Of a DNA stretch of 64,000 bases, positions 17,335-27,030 are shown piece by piece; within the stretch, counting starts at the first letter, position 1, and each line of letters begins with the position of its first letter. The stretch covers positions 248,001-312,000 of the forward strand of contig NZ_AP019307.1 in the NCBI RefSeq assembly GCF_003945325.1. Reading direction: 5' to 3'. A program made the position numbers and the translations under genes. This DNA is from Nocardioides baekrokdamisoli (GTDB taxonomy: Bacteria > Actinomycetota > Actinomycetes > Propionibacteriales > Nocardioidaceae). Below the pieces are notes generated by a model. It was given only the letters and a program-made list of their open reading frames with translations. It made no database searches and had not been told where the DNA came from.

Positions 17335-17526
17335 ATGGCACAGGAACAGAAGCAACCGCACGCTTCGGAGTCCGACGTCGAGGAGACGGACGTCGATCAG
17401 GTCGAGACTCCCAAGCACGACGCGCTCGACGCTGACATCGACGACATCCTCGACCAGATCGATGACGTCCTCGAGGTGAACGCTGAGGACTTCGTCAAGT
17501 CGTTCATCCAGAAGGGCGGCGAGTGA
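17335..17526 (+). CDS. pup: Prokaryotic ubiquitin-like protein Pup (ends GGE)
   Basis: 63 residues from ATG 17335, 7 bases after TAGGTT. Intrinsically disordered, acidic tag attached to substrate lysines by PafA through its C-terminal Glu. Helical ARC-binding stretch ([19 protein letters not shown]) and the conserved end [10 protein letters not shown]. The genome encodes Glu at the last position rather than Gln, so no deamidation is required. The stop overlaps the prcB start (GTGA), giving a pup-prcB-prcA operon. Confidence 0.98.
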   Translation: MAQEQKQPHASESDVEETDVDQVETPKHDALDADIDDILDQIDDVLEVNAEDFVKSFIQKGGE

Positions 17527-18362
17527 ACGAGGCACGGCTGCCAGGTGCGTACTCCGCTCCGGGCAGCGCCTCGTTCACTGACTTCCTGACCTCGCAGGCC
17601 CCTGATCTGCTGCCGCTGAACCGCAACCTGGGCAAGGACGCCTCGGACCTGGCCCCTCACGGCACCACGATCGTGGCAGTGACGTTTGCTGGAGGAGTTC
17701 TCCTGGCCGGCGATCGGCGCGCGACCATGGGCAACATGATCGCCTCGCGCGACATTCAGAAGGTCTTCCCTGCCGATGAGTTCTCCGCCGTGGGCATCGC
17801 CGGCACGGCCGGGCTCGCAGTCGAGATGGTGCGGCTCTTCCAGACCGAGCTCGAGCACTACGAGAAGATCGAGGGCACCACGCTCTCCTTCGACGGCAAG
17901 GCCAACCGCCTGTCCGGTCTGATCCGCAACAACCTCGCGATGGCGATGCAGGGTCTGGCAGTGGTTCCGCTCTTCGCCGGGTACGACCAGGCCACAGGCG
18001 TCGGCCGGATCTTCTCCTACGACGTCACCGGCGGAAGGTATGAGGAGACCGGGTTCCACTCGGTTGGCTCGGGATCCGTCTTCGCACGAGGATCATTGAA
18101 GAAGTTGTACCGTGATGGCCTGTCCGCCGAGGACGCGGTCACGGTGGCCATTCAGGCTCTGTACGACGCGGCCGACGACGACTCCGCGACCGGTGGTCCG
18201 GATCTCACCCGCCGGATCTTCCCGGTCATCCATCTGATCTCGTCCAGCGGTGGCGTGCGTGTGCCCGACACCCAGGTCGCGGCGGTCGCCGATGCTGTCG
18301 TGGCGGGCCGAATGACATCCCCCAACGGCCCGATCGCCGAGTTGGACGGAGGCGCGCGATGA
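17523..18362 (+). CDS. prcB: Proteasome subunit beta
   Basis: 279 residues from GTG 17523, overlapping pup by 4 bases. Catalytic subunit of the 20S core. A 47-residue propeptide ends APHG; cleavage exposes Thr48 as the nucleophile. Mature Asp17 (Asp64) and Lys33 (Lys80 in RDIQKVF) are present, as is the SGS motif near the end of the fold (VGSGSVFA). Degrades pupylated proteins delivered by ARC. The stop overlaps prcA by 4 bases (ATGA). Confidence 0.98.
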   Translation: MNEARLPGAYSAPGSASFTDFLTSQAPDLLPLNRNLGKDASDLAPHGTTIVAVTFAGGVLLAGDRRATMGNMIASRDIQKVFPADEFSAVGIAGTAGLAVEMVRLFQTELEHYEKIEGTTLSFDGKANRLSGLIRNNLAMAMQGLAVVPLFAGYDQATGVGRIFSYDVTGGRYEETGFHSVGSGSVFARGSLKKLYRDGLSAEDAVTVAIQALYDAADDDSATGGPDLTRRIFPVIHLISSSGGVRVPDTQVAAVADAVVAGRMTSPNGPIAELDGGAR

Positions 18363-19054
18363 GCATGTCGATGGGCTATGTCAGCCCCGAGCAACTGATG
18401 AAGGACCGTGCGGACTTCGCCCGCAAGGGGATCTCGCGCGGTCGGTCGGTTGTCGGTCTGCAGTACGCCGACGGGTTGCTGTTCGTTTCCGAGAATCCGT
18501 CCGCCGCGCTGCACAAGGTCAGCGAGATCTACGACCGGATCGCATTTGCTGCCGTCGGCCGCTACAACGAGTTCGAGAACCTGCGGATCGCCGGCGTACG
18601 CCTCGCCGACATGCGCGGCTACGCGTACGACCGTCGCGACGTCACCGGGCGCGGGCTAGCCAATGCGTACGCCCAGACGCTCGGCTCGATCTTCTCCAGC
18701 GGCGGCGAGAAGCCGTACGAGGTCGAGCTCTTCGTCGGAGAGGTCGGCGACACGGTGGAGGGTGATCAACTCTATCGCCTGACCTACGACGGTCAGGTAG
18801 CGGACGAGCACGGGTACGCCGTGATGGGCGGCGCTGCCGAGACGGTCGACGAATACCTGAAGGCCAACTACGTGGAGAGCCAGGACCTGCCGGCCGCGGT
18901 ACGCATCGCGGTCAGCGCGCTGGGTCACAACAGTGCCACGCCACGCACGATCCCCGTTGATGACCTGGAGGTGGCCGTGCTGGATCGCACGCGGCCCCAG
19001 GCCCGGAAGTTCCGTCGGCTGCGCGAGCCGGAGCTCAACGACATCCTCGGCTGA
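18359..19054 (+). CDS. prcA: Proteasome subunit alpha
   Basis: 231 residues from ATG 18359 (ATGA overlap with prcB). Non-catalytic ring subunit that gates the 20S core and binds the ARC C-terminal GQYL tail. The N-terminus [20 protein letters not shown] is the gating segment and carries the family YVSPEQ sequence. Typical alpha fold; it lacks the catalytic Thr. Last gene of the pup-prcBA operon. Confidence 0.98.
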   Translation: MSMSMGYVSPEQLMKDRADFARKGISRGRSVVGLQYADGLLFVSENPSAALHKVSEIYDRIAFAAVGRYNEFENLRIAGVRLADMRGYAYDRRDVTGRGLANAYAQTLGSIFSSGGEKPYEVELFVGEVGDTVEGDQLYRLTYDGQVADEHGYAVMGGAAETVDEYLKANYVESQDLPAAVRIAVSALGHNSATPRTIPVDDLEVAVLDRTRPQARKFRRLREPELNDILG

Positions 19055-19094
19055 CTGCTTGGGATGCCCGGCAGGCGCCTTGCCAACACTTGCC

Positions 19095-19114
19095 TATCGA
19101 ACACGTGTTCGATA
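19095..19114. promoter_or_regulatory. LexA (SOS) box, perfect 20-bp palindrome
   Basis: TATCGAACACGTGTTCGATA is fully self-complementary and contains TCGAAC-N4-GTTCGA, the actinobacterial/Gram-positive LexA site. It overlaps the TACAAT -10 box (19113-19118) of the DUF222-HNH gene, where bound LexA would block RNA polymerase. Confidence 0.85.
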
Positions 19115-19124
19115 CAATCGAACC

Positions 19125-20405
19125 ATGACCACGCTCGCCGCAACCGACCGGGACACTCCGGCCGACGTGTTGTGCGCCGTGGTCGCGTCCCGAGAAGCCG
19201 CACGACTCGCAGAGGTCGGATCGATGATCGCGGCGATCGAGTGGGCGGACATGCACCCGGCGGAGTCGCTGACGCACGCCGCGACCGTCCCCGGTACGGA
19301 TCGAGCCATCGCGATTGCCGGTGACGGAGCCCCGTTGGTCGCCGAGTTCGCACTGGTCGAGCTGGCGACGGCGCTGGGGCGCTCAGCGGAGTCGGCGCGG
19401 ATCTGGCTCGGCGCGACAATGGAGATCCGTTTCCGCCTGCCACGCATCTGGCACGCCTTGACCCATGGCTCCCTTGAGCCGTGGCGTGCGCGTCAGATCG
19501 CTGCTGAGACGATCGCTCTGCCGTCCGGCGGAGCGGACTGGGTCGACGCCCAGGTGGCGCATGTTGCTCACACTGTCGGGCCTGCCCAACTCCGCCGGAC
19601 GGTGGCGGAGGCGGTTCGCCGCTTCGACCCGGACCTGGCGTACGAAGCTGCCGTCGCTGCAGCAGAGGACCGTCATGTGACGATCCACGACCGCGAGATC
19701 ATCGGAGGGTGTGTCGCGATGACCGCGGTCCTGGACGTCGCCGATGCCCGCGACCTCGAAGCGGCGGTGGCGAAGGGCGCGCACGAGATGCTGTTGCATG
19801 GCTCGATCGGCTCGCTCGATGTCCGCCGCGCCCAAGCCCTCGGCGAGATCGCTCGCCACGAACTGGCTCTGGATCTCGGTGCGGAGGGCACAGGTCGCGA
19901 CGCCACCGTGTACATCCACGTCGACCGAGGCGCTCTTGATGCTGAGTACGGTGACCCAGCCGTCGCACGGGTCGAAGGTGGCGACTTCCTGATCGACATC
20001 GACCGGATGCGTGAGTGGCTCAGCGTCCGCGGTACGCGCGTGTCGATCAGGCCGGTGATCGATCTGGAGGACGATCGCATCAGCGGCGGGTACGGGCCGA
20101 GTGAGGTCCTCCGCGAGCAGGTCGTGTTGCGCGACGGCCGCTGCGTCTTCCCGCATTGCAACCGCGCGGCGCGCCGCGCTGATCTCGATCACATCGAGCC
20201 GTACGCATCCGGTGGCGACACGGCCAGCAGCAACCTCGCTCCGTTGTGCCGACTCCATCATCGGGCGAAGACCCACGGCGGCTGGTCGTACACGACCGGT
20301 GCGCCCGGCGAGTACGCCTGGTTCGGACCGCACGGACAGTCCTTCTTCACCACGCGGGCGACTACGTCGCCCCTTGCCCCACCCCGACAACGAACCCGCC
20401 CCTGA
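19125..20405 (+). CDS. DUF222/13E12-type protein with C-terminal HNH nuclease
   Basis: 426 residues from ATG 19125, 6 bases after TACAAT, whose upstream part is the LexA palindrome; longer frames would extend into prcA. The DUF222 region covers most of the protein. The HNH domain has CVFPHCNRAARRADLDHIEP then CRLHHRAKTHGGW, with Cys pairs and the catalytic His. Members of this family are abundant, often repeated, in mycobacterial (13E12 repeat) and other actinobacterial genomes, and several mycobacterial copies are in the LexA regulon. Its insertion between prcA and pafA is not part of the standard locus and suggests mobility. Confidence 0.93.
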   Translation: MTTLAATDRDTPADVLCAVVASREAARLAEVGSMIAAIEWADMHPAESLTHAATVPGTDRAIAIAGDGAPLVAEFALVELATALGRSAESARIWLGATMEIRFRLPRIWHALTHGSLEPWRARQIAAETIALPSGGADWVDAQVAHVAHTVGPAQLRRTVAEAVRRFDPDLAYEAAVAAAEDRHVTIHDREIIGGCVAMTAVLDVADARDLEAAVAKGAHEMLLHGSIGSLDVRRAQALGEIARHELALDLGAEGTGRDATVYIHVDRGALDAEYGDPAVARVEGGDFLIDIDRMREWLSVRGTRVSIRPVIDLEDDRISGGYGPSEVLREQVVLRDGRCVFPHCNRAARRADLDHIEPYASGGDTASSNLAPLCRLHHRAKTHGGWSYTTGAPGEYAWFGPHGQSFFTTRATTSPLAPPRQRTRP

Positions 20406-20430
20406 CCCCGCTGAGAGCCTTCAAGCGGGG
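20406..20430 (+). terminator. Hairpin directly after the DUF222-HNH stop codon
   Basis: CCCCGCT (20406-20412) pairs with AGCGGGG (20424-20430) around an 11-base loop. No T-run follows, so it is a weak terminator candidate, but its placement right after the stop codon fits transcript-end formation. Confidence 0.5.
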
Positions 20431-20533
20431 TTACAGGCATGCAAGTGTCCTGCGCTGGAGCCATCCCGGCGCCGCCGGGCCCCTGACACGCCGGGTCCAT
20501 CCATGGCCACCGGTCCGGGACTAGGGTCGTGAC

Positions 20534-21895
20534 ATGGACCGCCGAATCTTCGGGATCGAGAACGAGTACGGCGTCACGTGCACGTTCAAGGGCCAGCGGA
20601 GGCTGAGTCCCGACGAGGTCGCGCGCTACCTCTTCCGCAAGGTCGTCAGTTGGGGTCGGTCCAGCAACGTCTTCCTCCGCAACGGTGCCCGGCTCTATCT
20701 CGACGTGGGCAGCCACCCTGAGTACGCGACGCCCGAGTGCGACAACATCCTCGACGCGGTCACACACGACAAGGCCGGTGAGCGCATCCTCGAGGGCCTG
20801 ATGATCGAGGCGGAGGAGCGCCTGCACGAGGAGGGCATCGCGGGGGAGATCTACCTCTTCAAGAACAACACCGACTCCGCCGGCAACTCATACGGCTGCC
20901 ACGAGAACTATCTGGTCAGCCGTGAGGGCGAGTTCTCGAAGTTCGCCGACGTGCTGATCCCGTTCCTGGTCACGCGGCAGATCCTGGTCGGCGCCGGGAA
21001 GATCACGCAGACACCGCGGGGCGCGCTGTACGCGGTCAGCCAACGAGCCGAGCACATCTGGGAAGGCGTCTCGAGCGCCACCACCCGCAGCCGTCCGATC
21101 ATCAACACTCGCGACGAGCCACATGCGGACGCCGAGCGCTATCGCCGACTGCACGTGATCGTCGGCGACTCCAACATGTCCGAGACCACGACCATGCTCA
21201 AACTTGCCAGTTGCGACCTCGTGCTGCGGATGATCGAGGAGGGCGTGGTGATGCGCGATCTCACCCTGGAGAACCCGATTCGGGCGATTCGGGAGATCGC
21301 CCAGGACCCGACCGGCCAGCGCAAGGTACGCCTCGCCAACGGCCGCGAGGCGACCGCGCTCGAACTGCAGGGGGAGTACCTCAGCAAGGCGCGCGACTTC
21401 GCCGATCGGCGCGAGCTCAGGAGTCCGGCGATCGTACGCTCCCTGGATCTGTGGGAGCGGGGGCTGAAGGCCGTCGAGTCGGACGACCTCGGGCTGGTCG
21501 ACCGCGAACTCGACTGGGTGATCAAGTGGAAGATCATCGAGCGCTATCGCGCCAAGCACGGCCTGTCGCTGTCGCACCCACGCATCGCGCAGCTCGATCT
21601 GGCATATCACGACATCCGTCGCGACCGCGGCTTGTTCTACCTCCTCCAGAACAAGGGCGCCGTGGCACGTACGACCACCGACCTGAAGATCTTCGAGGGC
21701 AAGTCGATCCCCCCGCAGACGACGCGCGCCCGTTTGCGTGGTGACTTCATCAAACGCGCGCAGGAGCGTCGTCGGGACTTCACTGTGGACTGGGTGCACC
21801 TCAAACTGAACGATCAGGCGCAACGCACGGTGCTCTGCAAGGACCCGTTCCGGTCAGTCGACGAACGCGTGCAGCGACTCATCGAATCGATGTGA
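20534..21895 (+). CDS. pafA: Pup-protein ligase PafA
   Basis: 453 residues from ATG 20534, 6 bases after TAGGGT. ATP-dependent ligase that joins the Pup C-terminal Glu to substrate lysines. Same carboxylate-amine ligase fold as Dop but without the Dop insertion: [27 protein letters not shown] with the catalytic Asp, [41 protein letters not shown]. Complete. It has its own promoter, so it is uncoupled from the HNH insert. Confidence 0.98.
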   Translation: MDRRIFGIENEYGVTCTFKGQRRLSPDEVARYLFRKVVSWGRSSNVFLRNGARLYLDVGSHPEYATPECDNILDAVTHDKAGERILEGLMIEAEERLHEEGIAGEIYLFKNNTDSAGNSYGCHENYLVSREGEFSKFADVLIPFLVTRQILVGAGKITQTPRGALYAVSQRAEHIWEGVSSATTRSRPIINTRDEPHADAERYRRLHVIVGDSNMSETTTMLKLASCDLVLRMIEEGVVMRDLTLENPIRAIREIAQDPTGQRKVRLANGREATALELQGEYLSKARDFADRRELRSPAIVRSLDLWERGLKAVESDDLGLVDRELDWVIKWKIIERYRAKHGLSLSHPRIAQLDLAYHDIRRDRGLFYLLQNKGAVARTTTDLKIFEGKSIPPQTTRARLRGDFIKRAQERRRDFTVDWVHLKLNDQAQRTVLCKDPFRSVDERVQRLIESM

Positions 21896-21930
21896 AGCCG
21901 CGTTGCGGCGGCCGGGTAGGGTGATCCACC

Positions 21931-22977
21931 GTGCGTACCCTGAGCCGCCTCTGCGTCCCCGTCCTGATCGCCTCGGCGACCCTGCTGAGCGCCTGCAGCA
22001 CGAATGCCGGGTACGGCAACCCGGCTGGCTCGGGTCTCTCGACGGTCACGGTCACCGGTGACTTCGGCAAGCTCCCGACCGTCTCCTGGAAGGCCGTTCC
22101 GGACTACCCGTCGAAGACGACCGTCCAGACCTTGATTCCGGGCACCGGCGACGCGATCCCCGCCGACCGCGGCGTGGAGGCGAAGATCTACGTCTCCGAC
22201 GCTCAAGCGGTGCTGCAGAAGCAGTCGTTGTGCGCGGCCACGGGTGGCGCCTCGGCGGCTTCCTGCTCGACCAACTTCCCGCTGATCGCTCCGGCAACTG
22301 ACCTGATCAAGACCCTCCAGGGCGTTCCGTATCAGGTGCTGGCGAAGACGGCCACAACGATCTCGATCCCGCCCAGCACCACCGGCATCTTCAGCCTGTT
22401 CCGCGCCGGAGCGCACGTCGGTTCGCGCGTGATCGGGCTGATGCCGTCGTCGGTGCTCGGTGGTCTGGTGCAGTCCGACAGCATCCCCGCGATCGGGATC
22501 GGCAACCACGACGCGGTTCTCGTGGTGATCGACTTCATCAAGCTGGACGCGCCGTCCCCGAAGGCCACCGACGTCCCGGCCTCGCAGATGCCAGCCCTGG
22601 TGTTGAAGAACGGCAAGCCGGCTGGCATGACGTTCACCGGTGTCACGAAACCGAATGCCACCGAAGGGCTGAAGCGAGTGGTCCTGACCCAGGGGACGGG
22701 CGCTGAGATCACCTCGAGCTCGACCATCACCTTCGACTACCTCGGCTCGATCTACGGAGCCGCCAAGCCGTTCCAGGAGAACTACAGCGGTCAGGCGATC
22801 AGCTACCCGCTGGCGCAGCTGGTCCCGGGTTGGCAGATCGGCCTGACCGGGCTGAAGGCCGGCAGCCGGGTCCTGCTGGAGATCCCGCCGTCGCTCGGCT
22901 ACGGCGCGAAGGCGCAGACCGGAATTCCGGCCAACTCCACGCTCTTCTTCGTCCTCGACATCGTCTCCGTCAGCTAG
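21931..22977 (+). CDS. FKBP-type peptidyl-prolyl isomerase lipoprotein
   Basis: 348 residues from GTG 21931, 8 bases after TAGGGT. Signal peptide with lipobox LLSAC (Cys22). Two FKBP-like regions: a degenerate one (~75-205) and a recognisable C-terminal one (~245-348) with ITFDYLG, PGWQIGLTGLKAGSRVLLEIPPSLGYG and TLFFVLDI. It probably assists folding of exported proteins. FKBP genes are commonly found between pafA and pafB in actinobacteria, so this position is expected. Confidence 0.93.
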   Translation: MRTLSRLCVPVLIASATLLSACSTNAGYGNPAGSGLSTVTVTGDFGKLPTVSWKAVPDYPSKTTVQTLIPGTGDAIPADRGVEAKIYVSDAQAVLQKQSLCAATGGASAASCSTNFPLIAPATDLIKTLQGVPYQVLAKTATTISIPPSTTGIFSLFRAGAHVGSRVIGLMPSSVLGGLVQSDSIPAIGIGNHDAVLVVIDFIKLDAPSPKATDVPASQMPALVLKNGKPAGMTFTGVTKPNATEGLKRVVLTQGTGAEITSSSTITFDYLGSIYGAAKPFQENYSGQAISYPLAQLVPGWQIGLTGLKAGSRVLLEIPPSLGYGAKAQTGIPANSTLFFVLDIVSVS

Positions 22978-23002
22978 TCCTGGCCTCTACCTGGGAGGGT
23001 CC

Positions 23003-23965
23003 GTGTCGGCAGCGAAGACCGAACGGCTGATGAATCTGTTCATCGCCTTGCTCGTGGCACGCCACCCGGTGCCGAAGGAACGACTCCGGGAGTGGTTCTA
23101 CGCCGACTCCAGCAGCGATGCGGCGTTCGAGAAGACCTTCGAACGCGACAAGGAAGAGTTGCGCTCCCTCGGCGTGCCGATCGAGGTCGCCAGCCTGGAC
23201 GGATACTTCGAGGACGAGGTCGGCTACCGGATCCGTTCGGAAGCCGCCCAGCTGGCCGACGTCGATCTCACACCGGATGAAGCGGCGGTCGTCGGTCTCG
23301 CTACCCGCGTGTGGGAGCAGGCGACCATGGCCGACGCCGCGACCGAAGCCGTCCGCAAACTGCAGGCCGCCGGCGTCCAGGTGGACACCAGCGCCGTCGA
23401 CATCGCGCCGCCGCGCGTACGCGCCGACGAACCCGAGTTCGAGGTCTTCCTGAACGCCGCGCACGAGCGGCGGGAGATCAGCTTTTCCTACCGCGGCCCG
23501 CGGGATCCGGAGGCGAAGCCACGGCGGCTGCAGGCGTACGGCGTGGTGCGGTACTCGGGTCGTTGGTATGTGGCCGGGTACGACCTCGACCGCGCGGCGA
23601 GCCGCATCTTCCGGCTGAGCCGCGTGGTCGGCGAGGCCAAGGCCGTCGGCCCGGCCGGTGCGTACGAGGCCTTCGACGTGGACCTGAAGGCGATCGCGCG
23701 GGAGTTGGCACCACGCCCGTCGAACGTCGAAGCCGCCGTCCTGGCGCGCGCTGGGTCCGGGCACGCGTTGCGACGGTGGGCGACATCGGTCGAGGCAGGA
23801 GTCACCGGCCCGGACGCGGACACGACCTGGGACCGCCTGACGATCACGGCGGTGTCCGGCGATCTCGTCGGCGAGATCCTGGCCTGTGGTGCGGACGTCC
23901 TCGTCGAAGGCCCCGAGGGCCTGCGTACCGTCGTCGTCGAACGCCTTCAGGCGGTGGGCGCGTGA
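23003..23965 (+). CDS. pafB: DNA-damage transcriptional activator subunit PafB (WYL domain)
   Basis: 320 residues from GTG 23003, preceded by GGGAGGG. N-terminal winged helix (ERLMNLFIALLVARHPVPKERLREWF), central WYL domain (HERREISFSYRG, GRWYVAGYDLDR, FRLSRV) and a C-terminal extension. PafB and PafC act together to switch on DNA-damage genes from RecA-NDp promoters, independent of LexA. Overlaps pafC by 4 bases (GTGA). Confidence 0.96.
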   Translation: MSAAKTERLMNLFIALLVARHPVPKERLREWFYADSSSDAAFEKTFERDKEELRSLGVPIEVASLDGYFEDEVGYRIRSEAAQLADVDLTPDEAAVVGLATRVWEQATMADAATEAVRKLQAAGVQVDTSAVDIAPPRVRADEPEFEVFLNAAHERREISFSYRGPRDPEAKPRRLQAYGVVRYSGRWYVAGYDLDRAASRIFRLSRVVGEAKAVGPAGAYEAFDVDLKAIARELAPRPSNVEAAVLARAGSGHALRRWATSVEAGVTGPDADTTWDRLTITAVSGDLVGEILACGADVLVEGPEGLRTVVVERLQAVGA

Positions 23966-24945
23966 GTGCCAGCAAGGCCGCGCCGCACGGCGCACGCGAG
24001 CAGTTGGCACGGCTGTTGCGGATCGTCCCGCACCTTGACCGAGGATTCCGTCTTGATGAGGCCGCGGCCGAGTTCGGCGTGTCCGAGGCCCAACTGCGCA
24101 AGGACCTCGACGTGTTGCAGTGGTGCACGTTGCCGGGTGCTGGGTACGGCGACTACATCGAGGTCGACATGGAGGCGCTCACCGAGAAGAACGGCGACCG
24201 CGTCATCAGGGTCTCGAACGCGGACTACCTGACCCATCCGCTCAAGCTGACCCCGACCGAAGCGACCGCCCTCATCGTGGCGCTCCGCGCGATGAGGGGC
24301 AGCGCCAAGCCGGAGACCCAGGAGATCGTCGACCGTGCACTGGCGAAGCTCGAGAGTGCTGCCGCCGTGGCGCTGCCCTCCATCGAGGCAGGGGAGAGCG
24401 CGCCTGATCGAGTGTCTGCCGACGTACGCTCCGCGGTGAACGATGGTCTTGCGCATCACCGCCAGGTACGGATCCAGTACTTCGTGCCTGCGCGCGACGA
24501 GGAGTCCTTGCGAACGGTCGACCCCCTGCGGGTCGTGACTCGTCAGGGGACTGAGTACCTCGACGCGTGGTGCCACACCGCTGAGGCGCCGCGGAGCTTC
24601 CGGCTGGACCGCATTCGATCGGCGACTGTGCTCGAGGCGCCTGTGGTCACCACGGTCCCCGAGGACGAGCCCGGAGAGCTGTTCGCGAGCGGACAGGCAC
24701 AGATCGCGACCGTACGGCTCGCGCCCCAGGCACGATGGGTGACGGAGTACTACCGGCATCGAGACGTCCGCGAACTTCCCGATGGGGGCGCCGAGGTCGA
24801 TCTGGAGGTCGGTGACCGACGCTGGCTGTTGCGGCTACTCCTACGGGTCGCGCCGTACGCCCAGGTGGTCGCGCCGGCGGAATGGAACGACGACTTCCGT
24901 GTCGAAGCACGCCGTGCTGCCGACGCGTACCGCCCGGCGGACTAG
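23962..24945 (+). CDS. pafC: DNA-damage transcriptional activator subunit PafC (WYL domain)
   Basis: 327 residues from GTG 23962, which overlaps the pafB stop by 4 bases; a longer in-frame extension lies inside pafB and is ignored. N-terminal helix-turn-helix (LARLLRIVPHLDRGFRLDEAAAEFGVSEAQLRKDL), WYL domain (HHRQVRIQYFVPARDEESLRTVDPLRV, GTEYLDAWCHTAEAPRSFRLDRI) and a C-terminal extension. Partner of PafB. The stop codon TAG is part of TAGACT, a likely -10 box for tatA. Confidence 0.96.
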   Translation: MSASKAAPHGAREQLARLLRIVPHLDRGFRLDEAAAEFGVSEAQLRKDLDVLQWCTLPGAGYGDYIEVDMEALTEKNGDRVIRVSNADYLTHPLKLTPTEATALIVALRAMRGSAKPETQEIVDRALAKLESAAAVALPSIEAGESAPDRVSADVRSAVNDGLAHHRQVRIQYFVPARDEESLRTVDPLRVVTRQGTEYLDAWCHTAEAPRSFRLDRIRSATVLEAPVVTTVPEDEPGELFASGQAQIATVRLAPQARWVTEYYRHRDVRELPDGGAEVDLEVGDRRWLLRLLLRVAPYAQVVAPAEWNDDFRVEARRAADAYRPAD

Positions 24946-24988
24946 ACTTGATCCACAAGCATCACCATCGCAGTGAAGGACCGCTGAC

Positions 24989-25282
24989 ATGACGTACCCC
25001 CTGATCGGAATGCCCGAAGGCTGGGAGTGGCTCGTCCTCCTCGTGATCGTCGTGCTCGTGTTCGGCGCAGCGAAGTTGCCTGACCTCGCCCGTGGCAGCG
25101 GCCAGGCCCTGCGCATCTTCAAGGCCGAGGCACGTGGTGCCAAGGAGGACGAGGTCAAGGCGAAGGCTCTTCTCTCGCCTGAGGCTCGCCAGGCCGAGGA
25201 AGCGGAGAAGCTCGCGACGCTCGACGCCAAGCAGGCTGAACTCGACGCGGAGCGCGCCAAGATCACCAACCCTGACGGCTGA
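24989..25282 (+). CDS. tatA: Twin-arginine translocase subunit TatA
   Basis: 97 residues from ATG 24989. One membrane helix (EWLVLLVIVVLVFGAAKLP, ~12-30) ends in the FG hinge before an amphipathic helix (LARGSGQALRIFKAEA), followed by a charged, coiled tail. Forms the pore element for folded Tat substrates. Three bases separate it from tatC. The conserved pafBC-tatAC order matches other actinobacteria. Confidence 0.96.
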   Translation: MTYPLIGMPEGWEWLVLLVIVVLVFGAAKLPDLARGSGQALRIFKAEARGAKEDEVKAKALLSPEARQAEEAEKLATLDAKQAELDAERAKITNPDG

Positions 25283-25285
25283 TCC

Positions 25286-26146
25286 ATGGCAGGCGGCATC
25301 GTCGCCATCCTCCGCGGCCGCCCCGTCCACCCGGTCGGCCCTGACGGGCGGATGGCCGTCTCGGACCATCTGCGCGAGTTGCGGAGCCGACTGATCTTCT
25401 CGGCGCTCGTCTTTGGCGCGCTCTTCGTGGTGGCGTTGTTCCACTACCACGAACTGTTCGACGTCATCGCTCGTCCGTACAACGACGCACGCGAGCAGTT
25501 GCACGCCCAGCAGACGATGCCGACGACGAACGGCGTGACCGGCGGCTTCCTGCTCTACATGAAGATCTGTGGCTGGGCAGCCGTGTTCGCAAGCTCGCCG
25601 TTCTGGCTCTACCAGATCTGGGCCTTCGTCAGCCCGGGTCTGCACCGACACGAGCGACGACGTACGCAGGCCCTGGTCGCGATCACCGTCCCGTTGTTCC
25701 TGGGCGGCGTGGCACTTGGCTACTGGACCCTGCGGCTGGCACTACGTGGACTCATCGGGTTCAACGTGGCCGGGTTGACGAACCTGGTGGATTTCAACGG
25801 TTACCTCACGTTCTTCATCCGTACTCTGCTGGTGTTCGGGCTGGCGCTCGAACTTCCGGTCTTCGCGGTCCTCCTCAACTTCAGTGGCGTCCTCAGCGCC
25901 CAGGCGTTCCGGTCGGCCTGGCGCTGGATCGTCGTGGGCACCTTCACTGGCGCAGCGATCGTGGCACCGTCGCCGGACCCGTTCACGATGATCATCCTGG
26001 CCGGCGTCATGTGCGTCCTCTTCGTCATCGCCGGCGCGATCGCTCACGTCAACGACAAGCGCCGGGCACGGGCTGCGCCGAACTTCGGTCTGGACCCGGA
26101 CGAGGCGTCTGAGCTGGACCTCAGCAGCGAGGTACCCGGAGCATGA
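25286..26146 (+). CDS. tatC: Twin-arginine translocase subunit TatC
   Basis: 286 residues from ATG 25286. Six membrane helices. The N-terminal region MAVSDHLRELRSRL carries the conserved HLxELRxR signal-binding motif; FVSPGLHRHERR and PDPFTMIIL are also conserved. Receptor for twin-arginine signal peptides, working with TatA. The stop overlaps the next start by 4 bases (ATGA). Confidence 0.97.
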   Translation: MAGGIVAILRGRPVHPVGPDGRMAVSDHLRELRSRLIFSALVFGALFVVALFHYHELFDVIARPYNDAREQLHAQQTMPTTNGVTGGFLLYMKICGWAAVFASSPFWLYQIWAFVSPGLHRHERRRTQALVAITVPLFLGGVALGYWTLRLALRGLIGFNVAGLTNLVDFNGYLTFFIRTLLVFGLALELPVFAVLLNFSGVLSAQAFRSAWRWIVVGTFTGAAIVAPSPDPFTMIILAGVMCVLFVIAGAIAHVNDKRRARAAPNFGLDPDEASELDLSSEVPGA

Positions 26147-27021
26147 CCAGGCGGATCGCGTACGTCGCGAACGCCCAGGCCGGCGCACGCCGCAGTCGCC
26201 ACGTCGATGACACCGTCATCTCCCGATTCGTACGCGCCGGCGCCGAGGTCGAGGTCATCGAGACGTCCTCGGCGCATCTCGCCGCCGAGCGGATCCGGCG
26301 GGCGATTGCAGGTGGTGCCGACACCGTGGCGACCGCCGGGGGCGACGGCAGCGCTCATCTCGTCACTCAGGTCATCGCCGGGACCGATGTGGCACTGGGA
26401 CTGATCCCTGCGGGCACCGGCAATGACGCAGCCCGTGCACTTGGCCTTCCCCGGGACAGTCCCCTTGCGGCCGCCGATCTGATCCTCAACGGGACGCCGC
26501 GCAGCATCGACCTGGGCAAGGTCGGCGCCAGCTGGTTCCTGACCATCATGGCTGCGGGCTTCGATGCGATCGCGAACGACCGGGTCGGCCGGATGTCATT
26601 CCCGCGCGGCCCGTCGGTCTACACCGCCGCCGTCCTTCGCGAACTGCCCAGGTTCGATCCGATCTCGTACGTCCTCGACCTCGACGGCGAGCAGCGCGAG
26701 CTCGACGCGATGCTCGTAGCGGTCGGCAACATGGAGTTCTACGGCGGCGGCCTGCAGATGTGCGCCGGCGCCGACCCGACTGACGGACTCTTCGACATCG
26801 TGATCATCCACCCGACGACCCGGCTCGAGCTGCTGAGGATCTTCCCGAAGGTCCGTGGTGGTGGCCATGTCACGCACCCGTCCTTCGAGCGGGTACGGGC
26901 GAGGTCGGTCACGGTCGCGGCGGCGGGCATGCCCGCGTACGCCGACGGGGAACGACTCGGGCAGTTGCCGCTGACCGCGACGTGCGTGTCCGGAGCGTTG
27001 CGGGTGTACGCACCGCAATAG
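26143..27021 (+). CDS. Diacylglycerol/lipid kinase family protein
   Basis: 292 residues from ATG 26143 (ATGA overlap with tatC). N-terminal NAD-kinase-like fold with ATP-binding ATAGGDGSAH and IPAGTGNDAARALGLP, C-terminal beta-sandwich with AVGNMEFYGGGLQMCAGADPTDGLFDI. Phosphorylates diacylglycerol or a related lipid (DgkB/YegS family); the exact lipid cannot be determined. The same gene order tatC-kinase-helY occurs in other Nocardioidaceae-type genomes, as far as recalled. Confidence 0.93.
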   Translation: MTRRIAYVANAQAGARRSRHVDDTVISRFVRAGAEVEVIETSSAHLAAERIRRAIAGGADTVATAGGDGSAHLVTQVIAGTDVALGLIPAGTGNDAARALGLPRDSPLAAADLILNGTPRSIDLGKVGASWFLTIMAAGFDAIANDRVGRMSFPRGPSVYTAAVLRELPRFDPISYVLDLDGEQRELDAMLVAVGNMEFYGGGLQMCAGADPTDGLFDIVIIHPTTRLELLRIFPKVRGGGHVTHPSFERVRARSVTVAAAGMPAYADGERLGQLPLTATCVSGALRVYAPQ

Positions 27022-27030
27022 GCTCACATC

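Noticed and set aside
19125..20405. DUF222-HNH gene as part of an insertion sequence or homing intron
   Set aside because: No terminal repeats, target duplication, intron structure or transposase could be seen around it.
23311..23961. N-terminal extension of pafC by 217 codons
   Set aside because: Lies fully inside pafB in another frame; GTG 23962 with the GTGA overlap gives the normal PafC length.
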